Below, one piece after another: positions 17,168 through 25,830 of a stretch of DNA of 64,000 bases. Every line of letters starts with the position of its first letter. Position 1 is the stretch's first letter. Source of the stretch: Chloroflexi bacterium UBA6077 (GTDB lineage Bacteria > Chloroflexota > UBA6077); assembly GCA_002436065.1 (NCBI GenBank), contig DIXP01000112.1:62001-126000 (forward strand). Direction: 5' to 3'. The notes beneath the pieces are model-generated. The model had not been told where the DNA came from and ran no database searches. It saw only the letters and a list, made by a program, of their open reading frames with translations. A program made the translations under genes and the position numbers.

Positions 17168-18174
17168 CTGAGATCCGTGCATAACTGGGATAGGAGGAGG
17201 ATGGGGTAAAGTTTAGGGAGAGACTAGCTTTTCAGGAGAACCGATGGACCTGGCACCTGTGCAGCAGAGCATGCTGGATGACTACCTTGCAGCCTTCGAT
17301 CCGTTGATAGGAGATAAGTGGACGGAGCGGACCTTTCGAGGGACGGTACAGGGGATCATCGGCGCCGAGAGTCTGGTGGGCTCTCGGATCGCCGCTTTTT
17401 CCCCCTCACCTTGCGACGGGAGGGCACAATGGGGAGCAGCGAGTGAGGCGAATGGCCAGGGGCGAGAGCACCAAGCGGTCTGAGATGGATGCCGAGCATC
17501 TCACGGAGAGGCTGCGGGAGCGGGGGCTGGAGCAACTTCGGGATGAAGAGGAGGTATGAGCAATCGTGGACCCTTCCGAGTTGCGTAAGCCGTATGCCAA
17601 GGAGATGCCGGCCCTGATGCGGGTGCGTAAGACCGGTTCTGAGAAAGGCATGGTGCCGGGATACCGGACGCTGAACGTCCTGAGGGTGGGGAGAGAGGGT
17701 AGACGGGGGGTGCTCTACCACCAACTGTTCAGCAGCCAGGCAGAGGGATTTGAGAGCGAGTCGACCGAGATCCAGAGGGCAATCTCGACGGTCGGGGAGA
17801 GCCTGACCAGCAAGAAGGTGACCTACCTGATGGACAGCCAGAAGGATGTGCAACTGATGGACCTAGAGGCCATTCGCACCCTGGTTGCCCTCGGCTGGGT
17901 GGCTGCCGGCTTCCTTTACGAACTAGGCGTGACTCTGGAGTGGCCCGAGGTCCAATTGCTGGCTCGCCTGGGCGGCTGGATCCCCAAACCCAACCGCCCT
18001 CCCGGCAAGACCATCCTTTCCAAAGGACTCCAGCAGCTACTAGATCACCTGGCTACAGAAGCGATCCTCGCCGACGAAATCCGGCGTAACGGTGCTCTCC
18101 CGCCGCGCATCGCGCCTTCCTCGGCCCCAACTGGCAGCCTGCCTCTTGAGTCACCAGTTATGCACGGATGTCAG
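17168..18174 (+). mobile_element. IS4-like deletion derivative, copy A (decayed)
   Basis: About 1.0 kb bounded by inverted ends CTGAGATCCGTGCATAACTG (left) and its near-complement (right; core CAGTTATGCACGGAT at 18155-18169, one mismatch at the fifth outer base). Nearly identical to the copy at 30721-31745 and in the same orientation. No clear target-site duplication. Confidence 0.85.
17244..18149 (+). pseudogene. Transposase remnant, IS4-like (copy A)
   Basis: Relative to copy B it carries an extra T in a T-run near 17396-17400 (frameshift), a TGG-to-TGA change at 17557-17559, a 15-base in-frame deletion near 17850 and a 1-base deletion near 18111. The N-terminal part (RTFRGTVQGIIGAESLVGSRIA) and C-terminal part (LEWPEVQLLARLGGWIP) resemble IS4/Tn5-type transposases. 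The central catalytic segment is missing, as in copy B. Certainly inactive. Confidence 0.85.
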
Positions 18175-18225
18175 GCTCCGGTCCGAAGCCAAAGCCTTTT
18201 AGTTCTCGAATTGTCTTCTACGTCA

Positions 18226-19332
18226 TTACTTCTTGGCCGGCTCCATCAGGTCAGGCAGTAGCGGCTTGACGATCACCTCCGTTTGATCCCAGTGGTCGAT
18301 GTAGGCCTTCTGATCCATGTACTTGTACAGTAGGCCGGCATCATCGCACTTCTTCTTGAACTCCTCGCTGTTTACCACCTTCTTCATGGCATCGCCCAGG
18401 ATGGTGACGATCTCCTGAGGAGTGCCCTTGGGGACAGCGATGCCGCGGGACGCTAGGAAGTAAACGTCGTAGCCCTGCCCCGGGAAGCCCGGGACATCCG
18501 GGAAGAACTTGCTCTGCTCCTTGTCAGTGTAGCCCAGTACTCGGATGCCCCCGGACTTGTACTGGCCTAGGATAGTGGCTGGGCTGGTGGCCATGGCATC
18601 GATATGGCCACCGAGAGTCGCCTGGATCGCCTGAGGGTCACCCTCGAACTGCACCCGCGCGAACCGCACTCCAGTGGCCTTCTGGAGTTGAAGCACCAGC
18701 AGGTGGGTTGTGGAAGCGATGCCTGTGCTGCCCACCCTCACCTTCTCGGGGTTGGCCTTGGCAGCATCCACCAGCTCCTTGGTGGTCTTGTAGGGGCTGT
18801 CACCCTTCACTGACAGAGCCATCGGGTCGACGGCTGCGACCGCGATGGGGACAAAGCTCTCTCGATTGAACTGCGGCTTCAGGTCAGGGTTGAGATATAC
18901 ATTGATGGCGGGCGGGATCACCATCAGGGCCAGGGTGTAACCATCGGGTTTGGCAAGGGCGACTTCGGTGAGGCCTATCTGAGATGCGGCGCCCGCCTTG
19001 TTGACTATCGTCACAGGAGTGCCTAACTCGTTCTCCAGCAGGGGGGCGAGGATTCGAGCAGTGATATCGTTGGTGCCACCGGCGCTCCAGGGAACGATGA
19101 TAGTGATTGCCTTGCCCTTCTGGGGGAAGTCCACCTTCTTAGCCGGAGCGGCCGCAGCGGTAGGTTGGGCAGCAGGCGCGGTGGTAGGTTGCGCGGCGGG
19201 AGCGGCCGCCTTCGTGGGTTCTGCAGCCTTGGACGATGCTTGAGTTGGGGTGGGAGTGGGCTGCGAGCACCCAACCAGGATAATGCTCACCATTGCCAGC
19301 AGCGACAGTGCGAAGACTAGCCTGTGTCTCAT
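18226..19332 (-). CDS. TctC/Bug-family solute-binding lipoprotein (tripartite tricarboxylate transporter)
   Basis: 368 residues. A signal peptide ends in a lipobox (SIILVGC, Cys22), followed by an unusual linker of about 45 residues rich in Ala, Pro and Thr. The Bug fold follows (KAITIIVPWSAGGTNDITARILAPLLE, NKAGAASQIGLTEVALAKPDGYTL, GIAVPKGTPQEIV). It binds a carboxylate outside the membrane and delivers it to TctAB. ATG 19332 has AGGAGGA. Within the IS-bracketed island but separated from tctBA by 6 kb; a second TctC at 27.8 kb is the one next to tctBA. An orphan receptor sharing the same transporter is likely (inference). Confidence 0.93.
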   Translation of the reverse strand: MRHRLVFALSLLAMVSIILVGCSQPTPTPTQASSKAAEPTKAAAPAAQPTTAPAAQPTAAAAPAKKVDFPQKGKAITIIVPWSAGGTNDITARILAPLLENELGTPVTIVNKAGAASQIGLTEVALAKPDGYTLALMVIPPAINVYLNPDLKPQFNRESFVPIAVAAVDPMALSVKGDSPYKTTKELVDAAKANPEKVRVGSTGIASTTHLLVLQLQKATGVRFARVQFEGDPQAIQATLGGHIDAMATSPATILGQYKSGGIRVLGYTDKEQSKFFPDVPGFPGQGYDVYFLASRGIAVPKGTPQEIVTILGDAMKKVVNSEEFKKKCDDAGLLYKYMDQKAYIDHWDQTEVIVKPLLPDLMEPAKK

Positions 19333-19523
19333 TGATTCCTCCTAGAAATCTACTAGAGCTCTATCCAGCTTACTCACCCGCGTCCAACATGGTCAGGCGG
19401 TCCCTCCATAACTCCTCACCTCCAGTGCAGTTTGGTAGCTCGCTTTGTGAGCTGTCCGGACGACTATCCAAACTCGAAACGGGCTTGATGTCGGCCTGAA
19501 ACGGTTCCTTTGAGCTGCTAGTG

Positions 19524-19706
19524 CTAGACGCGTGTGCTCCAAGCAGAACGACACAGAGCTAAAAGGCCCTGGGTCTGAAGCACCCACAGGATGCCATTCA
19601 AGATCCGCCGATGATCTTGGGCAGGACGTCCAGCATGCAGTTTTTGGGGTGGGAGTGGCTCCCTGAGCTTCTCCCACTGCTCGTTCGTTAAGTCTCCTCT
19701 GTGCAT
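19524..19706 (-). pseudogene. IS5-family transposase N-terminal remnant
   Basis: The frame MHRGDLTNEQWEKLREPLPPQ...GRPAQDHRRILNGILWVLQT matches the N-terminus of IS5-family transposases, then loses similarity. Only about 45 residues are recognisable. It lies in the 407-base gap between the second E1beta gene and tctC. Nothing else is recognised in that gap apart from the hairpin at 19697-19726. Confidence 0.7.
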
Positions 19707-19726
19707 ACTTCAGAGTATGCACAGAG
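19697..19726. terminator. Perfect hairpin downstream of second E1beta gene
   Basis: 13-base perfect arms (CTCTGTGCATACT / AGTATGCACAGAG) around TCAG, 14 bases beyond the E1beta stop. No T-run. It could be a terminator for the E2-E1 operon or an end of the IS5 remnant. Confidence 0.5.
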
Positions 19727-19739
19727 TTTAGAATACGCC

Positions 19740-20717
19740 CTAGTTGGCCAACACCGACTTCGCCGCCGCGACAACGTCACTCTCCTGCGGCAGATAGGCA
19801 TCCTCCAGGCTGGGGCTGAACGGCACCGGCACCCATGGCGCCCCCACCCGCTTGATGGGGGAGTCCAGATAGCCAAGCGCCTTCTCCGACACCACGGCCG
19901 CCACCTCGCTGCCAAAACCACCACGCACCGGCGCCTCATGCACGATCACCAGCCGCCCCGTCTTCTTGACTGAGGCCAAAATCGTCTCCTCGTCCAGCGG
20001 CTGCAGCGAGCGTAGGTCCACCACCTCGACGCTGATGCCTTCTTTGACCAATGTGCGCGCGGCCGACAAGCAGACGTCCACCATACGCCCAAAGGCGATG
20101 AGCGTCACGTCCTCGCCAGTTCGCTTCACGTCCGCAAGACCCAGTGGCACGGTGTACTCGCCCTCCGGTACCTCGCTCTTCTTGGCATAGAGCAGCTTGT
20201 GCTCGAGGAACACCACCGGGTTTGGCGTGCGAATAGCCGCCTTGAGCAAGCCCTTGGCGTCGTAGGCGGTCGAGGGTGCTACGATGGTTAGGCCAGCCAC
20301 GTTCGTCAGCCAGGACTCAACGCTCTGGCTGTGGTGGGCGCCCGAGCGCCGGCCGGCCCCGTAGGCCATGCGCACGACCATCGGCGCCATCACCGCCCCA
20401 CCGGACATGTAGCTCACCTTGGCAGCATGGTTGACGAGGGCATCCATGGCAATGGCGGCGAAGTCCGCGTACATCACCTCCACAACCGGCCGCATCCCCA
20501 GCATCGCCGCACCCACACCAGCCCCCACCAGCACTGATTCGCTCAAGGGAGTGTCGAAGATGCGCCCCTCCCCGAACTCCTCGTAGAGGCCAGTGGTGAC
20601 CAGAAAGTTGCCGCCGTGCGCGGCCACATCCTCGCCCATCACGAAGACGCGCGGGTTCGCCCGCATCTCCTCGGCCAGCGCCTCCCGAATCGCGTCGCGG
20701 TACATTATCTCTCTCAC
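19740..20717 (-). CDS. 2-oxoacid dehydrogenase E1 beta subunit, operon 2
   Basis: 325 residues, MREIMYRDAIREALAEEM, VFVMGEDVAAHGGNFLVTTGLYEEFG, RIFDTPLSESVLVGAGVGAAMLGMRPVVEVMY, GAHHSQSVESW. Paralogue of the chain at 15.1 kb. The start GTG 20717 overlaps the E1alpha stop as GTGA; ATG 20705 is an internal alternative. With E1alpha and E2 it forms a second complex inside the catabolic island. Related annotated families are acetoin dehydrogenase and pyruvate dehydrogenase E1. Confidence 0.94.
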   Translation of the reverse strand: MREIMYRDAIREALAEEMRANPRVFVMGEDVAAHGGNFLVTTGLYEEFGEGRIFDTPLSESVLVGAGVGAAMLGMRPVVEVMYADFAAIAMDALVNHAAKVSYMSGGAVMAPMVVRMAYGAGRRSGAHHSQSVESWLTNVAGLTIVAPSTAYDAKGLLKAAIRTPNPVVFLEHKLLYAKKSEVPEGEYTVPLGLADVKRTGEDVTLIAFGRMVDVCLSAARTLVKEGISVEVVDLRSLQPLDEETILASVKKTGRLVIVHEAPVRGGFGSEVAAVVSEKALGYLDSPIKRVGAPWVPVPFSPSLEDAYLPQESDVVAAAKSVLAN

Positions 20718-21724
20718 GATCTCCTCCCCCCAACCAGGGCCGGGTCCTCAGGTGAGTATGCCCATTCCCCCACTTCCTCCGCCGGTGGAAAGGGAGAAGC
20801 CTCAGCGAAGTTAATGGCCGCATCGACCTCGGCCCGCGCTTGGGCGTGGACAGACAACCTATCTTCATCATCCAGTAGACCACGCTTGGCCAACTGTGCA
20901 GCCAAGCGGGGAATGGGGTCACGCTGCTGCCAGAAGGCTATCTCGTCCGGGTCGCGCCGATACTCCGGCCGCTGATTCTCGCAGTGGCTGCGATAGCGAT
21001 AGGTCACGCACTCCAAAAGCGTCGGTCCCTCACCTGCACGGGCCCGGGATATGGCCTGCTGAACGGCCTCATACACTGTCAATACGTCGTTGCCATCCAA
21101 CCGCAGGCCAGGGAAGCCGTAGCCTTGCGCCCGGCAGGCGAACTCCTCGCCAGCGAAGTGTTTATGCAGAGGCGTGTACTCTGCGAAGCCATTGTTCTCG
21201 AGGACGAAGACGATCGGCAGTTTGAAGATGCCGGCGAAGTTCAACCCTTCATGGAAGTCACCCCGTTGGGCCGCCCCGTCACCGAAGAAATCGACGACGA
21301 CATTGTCTTCCCTTCGCAGCTTGAAGGCGAGTGCCGCCCCGACCGCCACGGTGATATCCGAGCCGATCAGGCCGGTCCCCAGAAGCACTCCGCGTTGGGG
21401 GTCGGCCATGTGATGAGTGGTAGACTTGCCCCGCGCCGCCCCGGTAACTTTGCCGTAGATGCCGGCCATCTGCACTTTGGTAGGCACACCCTTGACAATG
21501 AAGGCGCCCCGCGTGCGCAAAGAGGGCATCACCTGATCGGTGCGTCGCAGGCCATAGCAGGCGCCGACTGCGATTGCCTCCTGACCCTGGCTTCCGTGGG
21601 GCAACTCGATCACACCTCCTTTGCCCCAGAGACCGCAGATGCGATCCTCAAACTCGCGTGTCAGGACCAGCAGACGGTACATCTCCTTTAGGTTCTCGGG
21701 AGTCAGTTGCTCGACGTAGTCCAA
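20714..21724 (-). CDS. 2-oxoacid dehydrogenase E1 alpha subunit, operon 2
   Basis: 336 residues. The ThDP motif is FFGDGAAQRGDFHEGLNFAGIFKLP; also LPHGSQGQEAIAVGACYGLRR and YRYRSHCENQRPEYRRDPDE. It starts at TTG 21724 behind TAGGAGGA. Cys replaces the Gly-Asp-type residues of the usual YRYxGHS loop (YRYRSHCEN), so substrate preference may differ from operon 1. Last 4 bases overlap E1beta. Confidence 0.92.
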   Translation of the reverse strand: MDYVEQLTPENLKEMYRLLVLTREFEDRICGLWGKGGVIELPHGSQGQEAIAVGACYGLRRTDQVMPSLRTRGAFIVKGVPTKVQMAGIYGKVTGAARGKSTTHHMADPQRGVLLGTGLIGSDITVAVGAALAFKLRREDNVVVDFFGDGAAQRGDFHEGLNFAGIFKLPIVFVLENNGFAEYTPLHKHFAGEEFACRAQGYGFPGLRLDGNDVLTVYEAVQQAISRARAGEGPTLLECVTYRYRSHCENQRPEYRRDPDEIAFWQQRDPIPRLAAQLAKRGLLDDEDRLSVHAQARAEVDAAINFAEASPFPPAEEVGEWAYSPEDPALVGGRRS

Positions 21725-21779
21725 ATCAATCCTCCTAGTAAGGCCGGCCTGTCAGGGGCAGTGCCGGTCCAGTCCTGCT

Positions 21780-22916
21780 TCACTCCGGCTTCTCCAACCG
21801 TCTTTTCACCGCTTGCAGAAACTGCACGGCCGGAGCACCATCAACCGCACGATGATCGTAGGAAAGGCAAAGATGCATCACCTTCCCAGCGACGACCTGG
21901 CCATCCCGCACGATAGGCGTGTCGGCCACCTTGCCCATGCCAAGAATGGCCACCTCAGGCAGGTTGATGATCGGCGTGAAGAGGAGCGAGCCGAATGTAC
22001 CAGAGTTGCTCAGCGTGAAAGTGCTGCCCTTCATGTCGTCCGGCGTCAACTGACCTACCCTTGCCTTGGCGGCCAACTTATCAATCGTCTCGTCTATTTC
22101 TCCTACGCTCTTCCGGTCGATGTGGCGCAGCACGGGCACTACCAGCGCACCGTCGATGGCAACGGCAACGCCCATATGAACATCACGCTTAACCAGAATG
22201 CGTTCCTCGCTCAGCCACGCATTGAGCAGCGGGAACTTCCGCAAAGCCTGTGCTGCCGCCCAGGCCACGTAGGCCGTGTACGAGTAACCGGTCTCCTTAT
22301 GCAGCCTGGCCACCTGCCCCATGTCCACATCCACGACCGTCGTCACGTCGGCCGCGGTGTGCCGGCTGAGCGACACTCGCTCCGCAATGCGGCCCCGCAA
22401 TCCGGTCAGAGGTACGATCTGGGAATCATTGGGGGACGGCGCAGCGGCTGCAGGGGAAGCGAAGGCCCGCACAGTCTTTTCGGTGATTAGCCCGTCCTCC
22501 CCAGTGCCAGGCACGCGGGTGAGGTCGATACCCAGTTCTTTCGCGAGTCTCTTGGCTGCCGGCGAGGCGGGACGCCTTCCTTCGGCGGGTAACTGCCCTA
22601 CCGTTGCGGGCGAAGGTGCGGTGACTGTCGGTACTGAAGAGTTGGTCTCTCCCACGCCAAGTGCAGAGATGTCCTCGTTCGGCTCCGCGATGATGGCGAT
22701 GGGTACATCGACGTCCGCCTCTTCGCCCACCGCTACCAGAATCCTGCGCAGGACACCATCCTGTGGTGCCTCCAGCTCGTTGGTGGCTTTGTCGCTTTCA
22801 ACCAACACCAGCGGTTCGCCCTTGCTGACCCGGTCACCTTCTCGCTTCAGCCACTCGGCAATACGCCCCGTGAGCATCGATTGCGAGAGCGCGGGCATGC
22901 GCAGCTGAGTTACCAT
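21780..22916 (-). CDS. 2-oxoacid dehydrogenase E2 acyltransferase, operon 2
   Basis: 378 residues from ATG 22916. Lipoyl domain MVTQLRMPALSQSMLTGRIA with lipoylation site VESDKATNEL (Lys43). The peripheral subunit-binding domain is PAAKRLAKELGIDLTRVPGTGEDGLITEKTV. The catalytic domain has DHRAVDGAPAVQFL and GSTFTLSNSGTFGSLLFTPIIN. GGAGG lies about 8 bases before ATG 22916; the frame open to 22988 lacks a better start. Gene order here is E2-alpha-beta, not alpha-beta-E2 as in operon 1, so this is not a simple recent duplication. Confidence 0.92.
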   Translation of the reverse strand: MVTQLRMPALSQSMLTGRIAEWLKREGDRVSKGEPLVLVESDKATNELEAPQDGVLRRILVAVGEEADVDVPIAIIAEPNEDISALGVGETNSSVPTVTAPSPATVGQLPAEGRRPASPAAKRLAKELGIDLTRVPGTGEDGLITEKTVRAFASPAAAAPSPNDSQIVPLTGLRGRIAERVSLSRHTAADVTTVVDVDMGQVARLHKETGYSYTAYVAWAAAQALRKFPLLNAWLSEERILVKRDVHMGVAVAIDGALVVPVLRHIDRKSVGEIDETIDKLAAKARVGQLTPDDMKGSTFTLSNSGTFGSLLFTPIINLPEVAILGMGKVADTPIVRDGQVVAGKVMHLCLSYDHRAVDGAPAVQFLQAVKRRLEKPE

Positions 22917-23253
22917 CAAATCAACCTCCATAGGGGAATGGCGATTGCCATCTGAGCACCAAGACTCCGTAAGTGCATAGCTCAGCATCAGTCTGCCGTA
23001 GCTGAGCTCGGCGGTCGAAGGGTCAGCCTCACTCCTTTAGGGCTACGCTTATCAAATGGGGCAAGCCCTCTCGGTGCACGAACGGCACAGCGCCCTCTAG
23101 CAGCTCGACGACACCACCGCGTGCGGACCCGCTTCTCCCAAAGGTTCGCGATCGTGGCCGCCTCGAGCCGCTGCTCTTTCGCGCTAACCGCCCGCCGACG
23201 AGTTCCAAGCTGCGAACACGTGGCGACAGAGTGACAGATCGACGTTGCCTCAC
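22917..23253 (-). other. Spacer between CaiB and E2 genes with a possible gene remnant
   Basis: 337 bases. On the minus strand two frames together read EQRLEAATIANLWEKRVRTR and then, shifted by one base, GGVVELLEGAVPFVHREGL before a stop. This looks protein-like but was not recognised; it may be the end of a decayed gene. Nothing else was seen. Confidence 0.25.
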
Positions 23254-24438
23254 CTAGATCACTCCGCTCGCCCGCCAAGCCGCGATTTCCTCCGATGAGT
23301 AGCCTAGCAGACTTCCATACACCTGCTCGTTATGTTCTCCCACCGCCGGCGGCGACTTGCGGACCGAGCACGCCTGGCTGGCAAGCCTGACTGGGCTCCC
23401 CATCACGGGCACGATCGCTCCCTCGGGCGTTCTTACGTTCAGCACCATGCCACTCGCCATGAGCGATGGATCGGCGGCAACTTCCCCCACAGTCCTAACC
23501 GGGCCACTGGGCACACCGGATGTCGCCAGGACCGCCGCCACCTCCTCGCTTGTCCGCTCGGCCGTCCACCTTCCGATAATGGCGTCTATCTGCTCTTTCT
23601 GATGGGTCCGCGCTTCCCTGGTAGCGAAAGCTGGGGCTGAGCGAAGCTCTGGAACTCCCATGATCTCTACTAGCCTGCTCCACTGGTGGTCTCGCCCTGC
23701 GTTGATATAGACGTAGCCGTCCTTGGTTCCATACGTATTGATCGCCGCTACTCTCCGATTCCGGTTGCCGTTCCGAGTCTCGCTCTGACCGGTCAGAAGC
23801 TTCCACGGGATCTGTGTAGATAGCGTGGCCACAGCGCTGTCGACAAGAGCAACGTCCACTGACTGCCCCTTGCCGGTGTGGCGGCGTTGTTCCAGTGCGG
23901 CCAGAGCGCCGATGGCGGCGTAGAGGCCCGTCAAGTGATCTATTATGTAAACTCCAATGAGGGTCGGCGGCCCGTCGGCGGGCCCCGTTAGGTCCATCAG
24001 GCCGCTCACAGCCTGCGCTATCTCGTCATATGCCGGCCAGTCAACGTACGGGCTCAGAGGATTGAAGCCCGCAATGTTGACCGTTATCAACCCTGGATTG
24101 ATCTCCGCCAGATGCGAGTTACCCAAGCCCATCCTTTCCATCGTACCGGGACGGAAATTCTGTACAAGCACGTCCGCGCGCTCAACCATCTGTCGTAGAA
24201 GATGCTTGCCCTTCTCAGTCCGCAGGTTCAGCGTGACGCCCAGCTTATTTCGGTTATAGCTGGCGAAATAGAGACTGTAGCTTTCGTAGATGGGGAGCCC
24301 TATGCGACCGTCCTCCCCATCTGGGGGCTCTACCTTGATCACCTCGGCCCCCATATCGCCAAGTATTTGGGCGCACAGTGGACCCGCTATGTAGCGCGAC
24401 AGATCCACAATCCGCACACCTTCCAAAGGCTCTGGCAT
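23254..24438 (-). CDS. CaiB/BaiF family (class III) CoA-transferase
   Basis: 394 residues. LEGVRIVDLSRYIAGPLCAQILGDMGAEVIKVEPPDGED is the family start; NLRTEKGKHLLRQMVERADVLVQNFRPGTMERMGLG and the catalytic Asp region GVYIIDHLTGLYAAIGALAAL follow. It moves CoA between acids, for example succinyl-CoA to the imported acid. Beside a MaoC hydratase and a TctABC importer it is a good candidate for activating the imported carboxylate (inference). ATG 24438. The specific acids are unknown; formate/oxalate- or itaconate-type assignments are possible but unproven. Confidence 0.92.
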   Translation of the reverse strand: MPEPLEGVRIVDLSRYIAGPLCAQILGDMGAEVIKVEPPDGEDGRIGLPIYESYSLYFASYNRNKLGVTLNLRTEKGKHLLRQMVERADVLVQNFRPGTMERMGLGNSHLAEINPGLITVNIAGFNPLSPYVDWPAYDEIAQAVSGLMDLTGPADGPPTLIGVYIIDHLTGLYAAIGALAALEQRRHTGKGQSVDVALVDSAVATLSTQIPWKLLTGQSETRNGNRNRRVAAINTYGTKDGYVYINAGRDHQWSRLVEIMGVPELRSAPAFATREARTHQKEQIDAIIGRWTAERTSEEVAAVLATSGVPSGPVRTVGEVAADPSLMASGMVLNVRTPEGAIVPVMGSPVRLASQACSVRKSPPAVGEHNEQVYGSLLGYSSEEIAAWRASGVI

Positions 24439-24619
24439 AAGACGTGACCTCCGCAGTCAACGACGGACTGTCTACAACTGGGATAGCACCCGCTCGCTTT
24501 CAATCTGTGGGTAACGGCTCGATTCAACTTGATTAGGTTGGCAGGCCTTCACACGCAGCTACTAGACACTGGAGCCTCGGTCTGCCCTCTGAACCATCAC
24601 GGTGCTATCGTTCGCTGGC

Positions 24620-25594
24620 CTACTCTACTAGGGCACTGGCATGTCCAACAGCCACTAGCTCGCCACGCTGATTCCTCATCCAAACATCCAGGTACATACG
24701 GGTGACGTTCTCTTGCTCTTCCAGCCTCTTCACCATTCCCGAAACGACTACCTCGTCGCGTACGATGACTGGCTTGATGAACGAAGCGGATAAACGTCCG
24801 GTGGTCAACCATGCTGGGCCGAAAAAGCCTGTGCAAAGCTCTGACAGGTAGGCCACTGTCATCATGCCCTGGATGATGGCATCAGACTGGCCCCGACGCC
24901 TGGCATTCTCCGGGTCGGTGTGGATTCCCGGCCTCATAGCCTTGGCACCTCCTTCAGCCCAGCCGAAGGGGAATCCGGAGAAGGCAATGCTCTGCTCGAG
25001 GCTAGTCTGTTTCTGCAACGAAGGCAGTCCAGCTCCGAGCGGCGTGTGTCGGTCCGCCCGAGTAACCAATTCAGCACCGGCGGGCATCACTCCGGTAATG
25101 GCATCCGCTCGCGGCGAACTCCTTCCCTGTCCGACTACGGAACTGGCCTGCAACCCCACCGTTTCCCACGCCCGCATCCGGATCAACGGCCGGTTCGCGT
25201 CGTCCACCGCCTCACCCTCCGTTATACGGTAGTCCTGGCCACGCTTCTGGAACTTGTCAACGTGCCGACCACGAACCGTGACGTGCTGACCTAAGGAGAC
25301 GGGGCGGAGCAGCTCGACCTCGCTACGTGCGTGCAGGCCCGCTGGGTAGTCCGGCCTCACATCGTAGATCAGCAAAAAGAGTCGGAGTATGTCATTTGTC
25401 AGGAGAAGAGGATGACCGATGCGGCCGCCGAACGGAGACTCCCGCAAATACCATGAGCCGTAGTCGTCGACGGCGTAGGCGTAAGCCTTGATCTGCAAGT
25501 CCGAGATGATTCCATCTACTGGCCCCATCTCTTCACCGATTTCTATGCTCTCCCACGTAAAAGGCTTGGGCTCGCTTGCTCGGCACACTGCCAT
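24620..25594 (-). CDS. MaoC-like double-hotdog acyl dehydratase/hydratase
   Basis: 324 residues from ATG 25594 (AGGAGAG 6 bases upstream; ATG 25612 is also in frame). Two hotdog halves are visible: an N-terminal FAS1-like dehydratase part (PFTWESIEIGEEMGPVDGIISDLQIKAYAYAVDDYG) and a C-terminal MaoC part (IHTDPENARRRGQSDAIIQGMMTVAYLSELCTGFFGPAW). The residue five before the hydratase-motif His is Met rather than the usual Asp, so catalytic competence of that half is uncertain. The expected role is reversible hydration of an enoyl-CoA, plausibly the product of the neighbouring CoA-transferase. Confidence 0.85.
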   Translation of the reverse strand: MAVCRASEPKPFTWESIEIGEEMGPVDGIISDLQIKAYAYAVDDYGSWYLRESPFGGRIGHPLLLTNDILRLFLLIYDVRPDYPAGLHARSEVELLRPVSLGQHVTVRGRHVDKFQKRGQDYRITEGEAVDDANRPLIRMRAWETVGLQASSVVGQGRSSPRADAITGVMPAGAELVTRADRHTPLGAGLPSLQKQTSLEQSIAFSGFPFGWAEGGAKAMRPGIHTDPENARRRGQSDAIIQGMMTVAYLSELCTGFFGPAWLTTGRLSASFIKPVIVRDEVVVSGMVKRLEEQENVTRMYLDVWMRNQRGELVAVGHASALVE

Positions 25595-25628
25595 CTCGCA
25601 CTCTCCTGCCATAAGTAGTGATTATCCT

Positions 25629-25652
25629 GGCTCTGACTTCGAAGTCAGAGCC
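25629..25652. promoter_or_regulatory. Perfect 24-base palindrome upstream of maoC-like gene
   Basis: GGCTCTGACTTC and GAAGTCAGAGCC abut exactly. It lies in the 236-base gap between the tctA stop and the maoC start, 35 bases before the latter. Either an operator or an intercistronic hairpin; no T-run. Confidence 0.45.
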
Positions 25653-25830
25653 TCGACTAAACCAGATCGATTTCCTTTCTGCTCTATATCGAGACAGCCC
25701 GCCTGCGGCACCAGACGTAGCCACTGAGTCGTACTGGCTGCAGAGCGCGCATCGCGCCGCTCTGGACACGGCGGGCCAGGTGTGCTTTCCGCTTCCTCAG
25801 TTAGCTTCAGAGCCGACCGCGCAATTCGCG

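Noticed and set aside
18226..19332. tctC copy at 18.2 kb as part of operon with IS5 transposase
   Set aside because: The IS5 fragment is a short N-terminal remnant with no ends; it is debris between genes.
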